64,000 nt of DNA, taken from assembly GCA_947493495.1 (NCBI GenBank), contig CANLRN010000014.1:1-64000 (forward strand). The letters are read 5' to 3'. Shown here one piece after another: positions 57,191 through 64,000 of the stretch. The notes under the pieces are model-generated. The model saw only the letters and a program-made list of their open reading frames with translations. It ran no database searches and was not told the origin of the DNA. Both the position numbers and the translations under genes were made by a program. Positions within the stretch are counted from its first letter, which is position 1; each line of letters begins with the position of its first letter. The DNA is from an uncultured Aquimarina sp. Its GTDB lineage: Bacteria; Bacteroidota; Bacteroidia; Flavobacteriales; Flavobacteriaceae.

Positions 57191-57210
57191 ATTAATGAAA
57201 TATTTATTTC

Positions 57211-57843
57211 TTAATTTTCATAAAAAGTAACGCTCCCGTCACTGATATTATACATCCCACCGATAATCAAAATCTCACCATTAGCTTCCATTTCATTAAG
57301 TACTTGACTTTGTTTTCTAATATTATCAATAGTCATGTGTACATTTTTTACTGCGACTTCATTGACAAAATCGATATTTCCTGAATTTCTTTTAGCAGCA
57401 TCTGCAGGCTCTGTAACGGCCGCTACTGCTGGTTTTATTTTGCTTAGCAAGGCTGTAAGATTTCCTAGCTTGGCATCATCACATGCTCCTTTTACAGCTC
57501 CACAAGCGGTGTGACCTAATACCACTACTACTTTAGTCCCTGCAAGTTTACACGCAAATTCCATACTCCCCAAGATATCTTCATTCACAAAATTACCTGC
57601 TACTCGAGCACTAAAAATATCTCCTATCCCTTGATCAAAAATCAATTCTGAAGATACTCTAGAGTCTATACAACTTAGAATGGTTGCAAACGGGTACTGA
57701 CCTGATTTGGTATCATTAACCTGATCCAACAGATCTCTATTGGCCATTTTCTTTTTCTGAAATCTTTCGTTCCCTTCTTTTAGCAACTCTATTGCTAGTT
57801 GCGGTGTAATGTCAGCTTGTGTCTCTTTAGTATGTGCTTTCAT
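57211..57843 (-). CDS. Beta-carbonic anhydrase
   Basis: 210 residues with zinc ligands in ILSCIDSRVSSE (C, D-x-R pair) and VLGHTACGAVKGA (H-x-x-C). Interconverts CO2 and bicarbonate. 12 bp downstream of a SulP gene and clearly in one operon with it, so uptake and hydration are coupled. Confidence 0.92.
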   Translation of the reverse strand: MKAHTKETQADITPQLAIELLKEGNERFQKKKMANRDLLDQVNDTKSGQYPFATILSCIDSRVSSELIFDQGIGDIFSARVAGNFVNEDILGSMEFACKLAGTKVVVVLGHTACGAVKGACDDAKLGNLTALLSKIKPAVAAVTEPADAAKRNSGNIDFVNEVAVKNVHMTIDNIRKQSQVLNEMEANGEILIIGGMYNISDGSVTFYEN

Positions 57844-57855
57844 ATTATATACTTT

Positions 57856-59454
57856 TTATGTTGTTTTTTTTCTTAATTTAAAAAACTGGATATAACTATC
57901 TGGATTTTCTACAATCCCTCGTTCTGATATTAATTGAATATCAATATTTCTATTTCTGGCTTTTTCTGAAAAATCCTCTAAAATCTCAATAATATCATTA
58001 TCCAAATATCTTGTTTTAGTAACATCTAATGTAAGATAGGTGCTCTCTGGTAATTTATCCAATTCTTTTAAGATAGCGCCTTTATTAAAAAAAGTAACTT
58101 CTTCTGCCAAGGTCATTTTTATCCTATTCTTCCCATCACTCTTATCTTCGATATGCAAAAAATGAGAGTTTTGGTAACTTTTAAACAAGATTACTACAAT
58201 CCCTACTGCTAATCCTAATCCAATTCCAACTAATAAATCGGTAAATACTATTCCCACTACAGTAACTATAAATGGCACAAATTGTTTCCAACCTGCTTGC
58301 CACATCGCTTTAAATGTAGCTGGTTTTGCTAATTTATATCCAACAATAAAAAGAATCGCTGCCAATACAGAAAGTGGAATTTTGTTAAGTAAGTTAGGGA
58401 TAAGAATTACGGATATCAATAAAAAGAATCCGTGAACAATAGCTGATACTTTGCTTTTTCCTCCTGATTGTATGTTTGCAGAACTACGAACGATTACTTG
58501 CGTAATCGGTAATCCTCCTATCATCCCTGAGATGATATTCCCTGTTCCCTGTGCTAATAATTCTCTATTGGTAGGTGTAACTCGTTTGAGTGGATCTATT
58601 TTATCTGTTGCCTCTACACAAAGTAATGTTTCTAATGATGCGACCAGAGCAATTGTAAAGGCTGTAATTAACACATCACCTCTGGTAATTACTGCAAAGT
58701 TAGGAAAGGAAAATTGTCCTAAAAAACTATCAAAATTATCAGGTACTGGTACCGAAACCAGATGATCAGGCGTAATACCCATCGAACTATCTTTGGTAAA
58801 AAAATAAAAAATAATTCCTACCGCAACAGCAACAAGAGGGCCCTGTACTAATTGGAAAAATTTTCCTTTATTAGATAATACATTACTCCATAATAGCAAA
58901 ATAGCCAAACCTATGACAGCAATAATTGTTGCTCCCACACTAAAATTTCCACTCAATAACGCATTAAGGGTCTTTAGTAATTCTGTAAATGTGTTTTCTC
59001 CATCTACCTGAAGGAAAGCAAAATCTCCTTCTGGATTTTTATCTATACCAAAAAAATAGGGGATTTCTTTTAAAATAATAATAATCCCAATTCCTGTGAG
59101 CATACCCTTAATCACTGAAGAAGGGAAATAGTATCCAATAATTCCGAATTTCAGTACTCCAAACAGTATCTGTATTACACCACCAAGTACTACGGCAACC
59201 AAAAAGTTTTCAAAACCTCCCAAGGCTCCTATAGCTGTTAAAACAATAGCTGCTAAGCCTGCAGCTGGGCCACTAACCCCTATTTGCGACCCACTAAGTA
59301 ATCCTACTATGATTCCTCCTACAATTCCTGCGATAAGCCCAGAAAAAAGTGGAGCACCACTAGCTAAAGCAATCCCTAAACATAAGGGTAAGGCTACAAA
59401 AAATACGACAATACTAGCAGGAAGATCGCTTTTTATATTTTTAAAAAAATTCAT
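57856..59454 (-). CDS. SulP-family anion transporter
   Basis: 532 residues: LPASIVVFFVALPLCLGIALASGAPLFSGLIAGIVGGI and LLSGSQIGVSGPAAGLAAI (core), with a short C-terminal STAS-like region (YLTLDVTKTRYLDNDIIEILEDFSEKA). The pairing with carbonic anhydrase is the frequent SulP-CA arrangement thought to move bicarbonate. Differs strongly from the other SulP here, so not a recent duplication. Confidence 0.88.
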   Translation of the reverse strand: MNFFKNIKSDLPASIVVFFVALPLCLGIALASGAPLFSGLIAGIVGGIIVGLLSGSQIGVSGPAAGLAAIVLTAIGALGGFENFLVAVVLGGVIQILFGVLKFGIIGYYFPSSVIKGMLTGIGIIIILKEIPYFFGIDKNPEGDFAFLQVDGENTFTELLKTLNALLSGNFSVGATIIAVIGLAILLLWSNVLSNKGKFFQLVQGPLVAVAVGIIFYFFTKDSSMGITPDHLVSVPVPDNFDSFLGQFSFPNFAVITRGDVLITAFTIALVASLETLLCVEATDKIDPLKRVTPTNRELLAQGTGNIISGMIGGLPITQVIVRSSANIQSGGKSKVSAIVHGFFLLISVILIPNLLNKIPLSVLAAILFIVGYKLAKPATFKAMWQAGWKQFVPFIVTVVGIVFTDLLVGIGLGLAVGIVVILFKSYQNSHFLHIEDKSDGKNRIKMTLAEEVTFFNKGAILKELDKLPESTYLTLDVTKTRYLDNDIIEILEDFSEKARNRNIDIQLISERGIVENPDSYIQFFKLRKKTT

Positions 59455-59566
59455 ATTTTTTAATTAAATAAATTAATGTCATACATATGACAAATTAGTT
59501 TTTTGATGATTTCTTATGATCATCTACTCCTTATGTGTATGAGGAGCTAAAAATACTTGATAAAAT

Positions 59567-59896
59567 CTATGAAAGTCTTGGAGGTGGTGTGGTATATTCT
59601 AAATATACTGAAACAGTATAAAAATAAAATTCTGGATAGCATCTGATAATCAAATCACATATCCTTTTTGGATTTTCATCGTTATATTGAGAAATTTTAT
59701 CTTTTTTCTTAAGGTCTTCCTTTTCTGAGTTTTCTTTTTCGTTAGACTCAGATTTTTCTTCGTTATCATCGATATTAAAAACAATAGAAGTACCATCTTC
59801 ACTATACAAATCAAATAACTGCAATGCATAACTTCCTAGGTTTAATATAAAACCTAGTACAATTAATAATCTTGCTATCTTAATTTTAGTAATCAA
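59567..59896 (-). CDS. Small membrane-anchored protein of unknown function
   Basis: 109 residues: an N-terminal membrane helix (ARLLIVLGFILNLGSYALQLF), a Glu/Lys/Ser-rich stretch (ENSEKEDLKKKDK), and a C-terminal part with Cys and Tyr (CDLIIRCYPEFYFYTVSVY). No family recognised; ordinary composition for this genome. Confidence 0.5.
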   Translation of the reverse strand: MITKIKIARLLIVLGFILNLGSYALQLFDLYSEDGTSIVFNIDDNEEKSESNEKENSEKEDLKKKDKISQYNDENPKRICDLIIRCYPEFYFYTVSVYLEYTTPPPRLS

Positions 59897-59970
59897 TAGA
59901 GAATAATAATATTAAATGATAAAAATAATAGTAATACTTTCAAAATTTGTTAAATCGATTGTAAAATTAA

Positions 59971-60684
59971 TTATAGATATTTCTCTTTCTTCAATTCAGG
60001 TTCTTTCATAGTCGTATTTAGTATAAATTTCATGAACATGTATAGCCCTAGAATATGTGCTATATTGATAGGTATAGTATATATTATATCATAATGATAC
60101 AACTCATTAATTACGATTAAAGGAACTTGAAATAATGAAAGCACTCCAGATATCAATAGATTAACTCCATTTTTATAAACATCTGTGAGATATATAATAG
60201 AAAAAACTACTGAATACATTAATTGACTAAAAACACTTGCTATTACAACAGGTAATGCATATACAATAGACTCTTCTACTAACTGATAAACGGATAGTAT
60301 TACATAAGAAATTAAACTAAAAGTTAATAGTATAGGTATAGATAAAAGAATATTAAATCTAAATCTATCTAATAGGACTAATTTTTTTAGGGCTAGACTA
60401 CAAGAGAGAAAGTATATGGATATAGATATTCCAATACCACAAAAATACCCTATAAAATCATAGTACCAAAATATGTCACAGCATAGTATTGCTATGAGAC
60501 TTATAATGTACCAAAAATTTATTTTTTTGGCGTGCTTACAATAAATTATACCTATTGATATAATGACTATAGGAAGAATATAAATTAAATATCCTCTCTC
60601 CATAAAAATGCTTACTAAAATAGATATGACGAAAGAACAATAAAATAGTATATATTCCGACTGTATATTTTTAGAAATGTCCAA
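59971..60684 (-). CDS. Polytopic membrane protein of unknown function
   Basis: 237 residues with about seven hydrophobic helices and few charged residues until the basic tail (KEPELKKEKYL). No motif links it to a known transporter or enzyme. Arrangement with the preceding small gene suggests one accessory unit between the SulP block and the Bat genes. Confidence 0.6.
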   Translation of the reverse strand: MDISKNIQSEYILFYCSFVISILVSIFMERGYLIYILPIVIISIGIIYCKHAKKINFWYIISLIAILCCDIFWYYDFIGYFCGIGISISIYFLSCSLALKKLVLLDRFRFNILLSIPILLTFSLISYVILSVYQLVEESIVYALPVVIASVFSQLMYSVVFSIIYLTDVYKNGVNLLISGVLSLFQVPLIVINELYHYDIIYTIPINIAHILGLYMFMKFILNTTMKEPELKKEKYL

Positions 60685-60827
60685 TATATAATTTGATGAA
60701 AATTAGTAGAATATACTAAAAAACTAGCCTTTCATCCTTAAAAATCTAATATAAAATCACTTTTAAGGCTTTCCCCTATGGCAAACATTTATTTTATAAG
60801 ATAATCAATCGCTCACAATATAGCAAC

Positions 60828-61580
60828 TTATAATTCTTTCAAGTCTGTACTAGGAATCCAACCAATTTTTCCATCGGTTAGTTTAATTTTTTTCCAATCA
60901 TTTACAGTCTCGATAATTTTTACTTTGGTGCCTTCGTGCAATTCAAAAACCTCTTCACTTCTTAGATTTGGTTCGCTTTTTATGGTAATTTCTTGGGCAA
61001 AAATAATCGCATACTGATTATCCATGATAAGATTATATTGTTTAAAAGCAAAGAAAATCGAAAATAGTCCAATCATTAATAGCAACCATGAGCTTATAAA
61101 AAATAATCGTTTCTTAGAAGAAATATGAGCATTATAATACAACATAAACAAAACTACAAACATTAGTATACAGCAAATAGAAATCCACGCCCATCCATCA
61201 AAACTAAACATATTAGTAAAGCTATTAATGGTACGAGATAGTACTCCTTCTGGTATAATATCTATAGAATCAATAGCTGCATTTTTGGCAAATGATAGAT
61301 TGTTTTTTATATCCTCATCATTAGGTGCTAATGCTAATGCTTTTTCGTAATAAAAAATACTAGGCCCTATATTACTCAATTTATAATGTGCATTTGCCAT
61401 ATTATAATATAGTGATCCGGATTCTTGTCCTTGATTGAGTATGGAAGAGTATGTATCAATAGCTTCTTGATATTTTTCTTGGTTATACAGTTCATTAGCT
61501 TGCTTAAAAACATCTTCGCTCTGAGCAACCCCTATAGAACTGATCAGCAACCAAACGACTATGGATATTAAATTCTTCAC
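60828..61580 (-). CDS. batE: BatE-like TPR protein with SH3 domain
   Basis: 250 residues: signal peptide (LISIVVWLLISSIGVAQ), TPR repeats (ANELYNQEKYQEAIDTYSSIL, YYNMANAHYKLSNIGPSIFYYEKALALAPND), two membrane helices, and a C-terminal SH3b domain (TIKSEPNLRSEEVFELHEGTKVKIIETVNDWKKIKL). This is BatE of the Bacteroides aerotolerance cluster; end of the operon shown here. Confidence 0.87.
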   Translation of the reverse strand: MKNLISIVVWLLISSIGVAQSEDVFKQANELYNQEKYQEAIDTYSSILNQGQESGSLYYNMANAHYKLSNIGPSIFYYEKALALAPNDEDIKNNLSFAKNAAIDSIDIIPEGVLSRTINSFTNMFSFDGWAWISICCILMFVVLFMLYYNAHISSKKRLFFISSWLLLMIGLFSIFFAFKQYNLIMDNQYAIIFAQEITIKSEPNLRSEEVFELHEGTKVKIIETVNDWKKIKLTDGKIGWIPSTDLKEL

Positions 61581-61590
61581 TAGTTATTTT

Positions 61591-63363
61591 TTATAATTGT
61601 TTGTCAATAGATGCTATCACTCTAGATGCCTTATCATAATCTTGTTTCATGGCAGAAATAGAAGAGGGTGTATATCTGGCAAATTCGCAACTCTCTAATA
61701 GGGCAATAAACTCTATGGTAGTTTGTGTTTCTACTTCTCTTTCATTAAGCAAACGCTGGATGCGATCTTTACTCATATCACTGGTCTGAATATTAAGTTT
61801 TGCTTTTAGGTAATTATGTAGGGCGCGTTCCATCGCAATATAAAATTCTTGTTGATCTCCAAGATTTTTTTTAGCTTCGGAAAGGTATTTACGTGCTAGT
61901 TTATCTGCTTTTCGTATTCTATTTCCGCGTACATCACTTAATCTTTCTTCTCTCTTTTTTCCAAAAAATAGAAATATAGGAATTGCCAATAATGGGGCTG
62001 TTAATGCTATCCAATATCCTGTGGATTTAAAAAAGTATTTTTTATCGATCGGTTCTAAATTAGCATTGGATTTTAAAAAACGAAATTGATTCCCTCTCTG
62101 CGTAACTGCTTTCTTAGTAGATGTAGTAGATGTGGAGGTATTATTTGTTATTGTGCCTCCATCAGGCCCATTTTTTACATTGATTACAATTTCATCTGAG
62201 GTTATACTCTTATATGTTTCAGTTTTAAGATCAAAATACGAAAATGAAACTGGAGGAATCGGATAGGTCCCTTTATATTGTGGAACCAATGTATAGGTTT
62301 CTGATATATTGCCAGACATTCCTGTAAGATTAGTACGCACGCGTTCTTTGTGTTCTGGCTCATATTGCTCTAATCCATTGGGAACAGTTAGTTTAGGTAT
62401 ATCAAAAAGTTTTAAATTTCCGTTTCCAGAGATTACTATTTTGGCCTCTAATGATTCTGTAGCGTCTAGTTCTTTTCTACTAGGGGTTATCCTAAAATCA
62501 AAGGACCCAACTGCTCCAGTAAAATTATCAGGTTTGCCTTGTACCGGTAATGGTTTAACGTTAATTTTTCTACTACCAGCAGCAACTGTTTTACTAACTG
62601 TAGAGTATAACCTACCTCCAAAAATATCACGACGATTAGTAGGCACATCCACGTCTATAGATAATGCGAGTGGTTCTATCTCTAAATCGCCTGTTTTTTG
62701 CGGGTATAAAACAGTCTTACCACATACTACAAAATTGTAAGGCTCTCCTTTGTATTCTCCTCTTTCTACCTTTAGCTGACCTATTTTTATAGATTGACTC
62801 CAAAAGTCACTATACTTAGGGTTATCCAACTGTTTTAGATTACTTACCTGTATTCTGGGGCTGATATACAATTTATAGACCACAGTAATCGCTTCATTAA
62901 GATAGGGATTGTTTTTAGAGACTTCTGCTATCAGATGTAAATTCTCACTGGCAACATAATCTGCATTATTACCGTCTTTTGGTTTTTGTACAGCTGTTGT
63001 TACTTGTACTTTTGTGGGGAGGGTTTTATAAACTTGGCCATCAATTTCTATAGTGGCCTGCCCTATCGAAAACGTTCCTTTTTTAGTGGGAGATAAAAAA
63101 TAACTAAAGGTTTTTGAATACGACCTTTTTCCGTTAATCCACGAGTTGCTAATAGACTGATTTGGGCCTCCTACTACTGTAAATCCTCTAAAATTAGGAG
63201 GTGTAAAATTATCGCCGTCTTGATTCATTTCAAAATCAACACGTAGTCGCTCATTAACGCCTAATTTTCTCTTACTTAATTTAGCTTCAAACTTTACCTG
63301 AGCAATACCTGATGAGGTAATCGCCAGAAATAACGTTAGAAAAATTAATTTTAGTCTCATCAC
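61591..63363 (-). CDS. batD: BatD-like protein
   Basis: 590 residues: signal peptide, beta-sandwich repeats (VKFEAKLSKRKLGVNERLRVDFEMNQDG), VPQYKGTYPIPPVSFSYFD before a membrane helix (GYWIALTAPLLAIPIFLFFG), and a C-terminal helical part (ALHNYLKAKLNIQ). Family BatD/oxygen tolerance. Acts in the envelope with BatA-C; the mechanism is unsettled. Confidence 0.87.
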   Translation of the reverse strand: MMRLKLIFLTLFLAITSSGIAQVKFEAKLSKRKLGVNERLRVDFEMNQDGDNFTPPNFRGFTVVGGPNQSISNSWINGKRSYSKTFSYFLSPTKKGTFSIGQATIEIDGQVYKTLPTKVQVTTAVQKPKDGNNADYVASENLHLIAEVSKNNPYLNEAITVVYKLYISPRIQVSNLKQLDNPKYSDFWSQSIKIGQLKVERGEYKGEPYNFVVCGKTVLYPQKTGDLEIEPLALSIDVDVPTNRRDIFGGRLYSTVSKTVAAGSRKINVKPLPVQGKPDNFTGAVGSFDFRITPSRKELDATESLEAKIVISGNGNLKLFDIPKLTVPNGLEQYEPEHKERVRTNLTGMSGNISETYTLVPQYKGTYPIPPVSFSYFDLKTETYKSITSDEIVINVKNGPDGGTITNNTSTSTTSTKKAVTQRGNQFRFLKSNANLEPIDKKYFFKSTGYWIALTAPLLAIPIFLFFGKKREERLSDVRGNRIRKADKLARKYLSEAKKNLGDQQEFYIAMERALHNYLKAKLNIQTSDMSKDRIQRLLNEREVETQTTIEFIALLESCEFARYTPSSISAMKQDYDKASRVIASIDKQL

Positions 63364-63407
63364 TCGTTTAATTTGTAGTGTTTCTTCATTTACAGAACAT
63401 ACTATCC

Positions 63408-64000
63408 TTACCAGTCTTTTTCGGTTCTGGTTTTTGCTCCTTTGACTTTCTTAGCGTTAATTTTATTCTGTACTTTCTTTTCTTCATTATTCATTGCTTC
63501 TAGCAAGTTTTTTACTTGTTGAGGAGATAATTGTCCCTGTACTTGCTGTGGTTGTTGTTTTTGTTCCTCAGGTTTTCCATCTCCTTCTTTTTTATCTTCT
63601 TTCTTTTCATCTCCTTCATCTTTTGGCTCTTCTTTTTTATCTTTCTGATCCTCTCCTTTTTTATCTTCTTTATCATCACCTTCATCGCCTTTTTGATCTT
63701 TCTTGTCTTCGCCTTCTTTTTTATCGTCTTTATTATCTTGCTTTTCGTCTTTATTTTCGTCTTTATTCTTGTCCTTGTTGTCTTTATCTTTGTCTTTATT
63801 ATCCTTATTCTGATCGTTTTCTTGTTGCTGTTGTTCTAGCATTTTTTTGGCTAGTGCCAAATTATAGCGGGTTTCATCATCTTTAGGGTTATTACGCAAC
63901 GCATTTTTATAAGCCTCTACTGCTTCTTTGTATTTTTTCTGCTCCATAAAGGTATTTCCTTGATTATGGAATGCTTTATGTTTTTCTACTTTAGTTTTTG
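63408..64000 (-). CDS. batC: BatC-like TPR protein, cut by the window edge
   Basis: The track starts at an internal Met (63947); the frame stays open to the window end and reads KHKAFHNQGNTFMEQKKYKEAVEAYKNAL, a TPR that begins before that Met. After the TPR pair comes ~90 residues of almost only Lys, Asp, Glu, Asn and Gln, then PQQVKNLLEAMNNEEKKVQNK and a basic end. Typical of BatC. The true start lies beyond 64000. Confidence 0.8.
   Translation of the reverse strand, partial: KTKVEKHKAFHNQGNTFMEQKKYKEAVEAYKNALRNNPKDDETRYNLALAKKMLEQQQQENDQNKDNKDKDKDNKDKNKDENKDEKQDNKDDKKEGEDKKDQKGDEGDDKEDKKGEDQKDKKEEPKDEGDEKKEDKKEGDGKPEEQKQQPQQVQGQLSPQQVKNLLEAMNNEEKKVQNKINAKKVKGAKTRTEKDW

Noticed and set aside
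63494-63886. Long plus-strand ORFs of Leu/Phe-rich sequence opposite batC
   Set aside because: They are the antisense image of Lys/Glu/Asp codons in the batC tail, not membrane proteins.

Overview
The window is a low-GC chromosomal segment from a member of the Flavobacteriaceae (Bacteroidota); an Aquimarina-like marine genus is plausible but not proven. Signs of this are gldH (gliding), porZ (type IX secretion), SusC-style TonB receptor architecture, a RicT-like PSP1 protein, Bat aerotolerance proteins, TAnnTTTG-type promoters, and weak Shine-Dalgarno sites.

Layout. 1-2550 is a scrapyard: a possible group II intron fragment, two gene fragments (a membrane-anchor N-terminus and a beta-lactamase-fold SxxK fragment), an ATP-grasp gene, and a group II intron 3' end with a clear 34-nt domain V that abuts and appears to supply the end of the ATP-grasp gene. 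2592-4082 is mqo. 4096-12712, all on the minus strand, is a class I lanthipeptide locus: split dehydratase (elimination domain plus glutamylation domain), LanC cyclase, and a field of small double-glycine precursor ORFs missed or mis-started in the ORF track. Three of these share a ~33-bp leader box 19-20 nt before their start codon. One precursor has been broken twice: a 134-bp MITE-like element with 20-bp terminal repeats and a 10-bp target duplication is inserted at its start codon, and there is a frameshift in an A-tract. The neighbouring TPR/AraC-type regulator is split by an in-frame TAA, and a 31-codon remnant of a second regulator with the same upstream box lies inside the precursor field. 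No peptidase-containing exporter is visible; a MacB/FtsX-type ABC transporter follows at 13172-15051.

15.1-32 kb is mostly core: TfoX-like protein, a porZ-recO-TonB receptor operon, gdhA, a trans-sulfuration enzyme, DinB, an ArsC-like protein, an EamA transporter, a thioesterase, a YheT-type hydrolase and an MsbA-like exporter. 32.8-35.1 kb holds the two 3-oxoacid CoA-transferase subunits separated by a peroxiredoxin. 35.3-43 kb is a minus-strand run ending in ricT-gldH and two tandem class A PBPs, with trhO upstream. 43-49 kb has a lipoprotein flanked by inverted copies of one terminator, recA, nested palindromic repeats, and a lipoprotein/sigma factor/membrane protein operon. 49-55 kb has plsC, trpS, an alpha/beta-hydrolase-OsmC fusion, pheS, an acetyltransferase and cvpA. 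55.2-59.5 kb is a SulP / beta-carbonic anhydrase / SulP inorganic-carbon-like block. 60.8-64 kb is batE-batD-batC, the last cut by the window edge.

No tRNA, rRNA or CRISPR array was recognised. Two repeat families are seen twice each; at 45.7-46.0 kb one copy of the first is inserted into a copy of the second.
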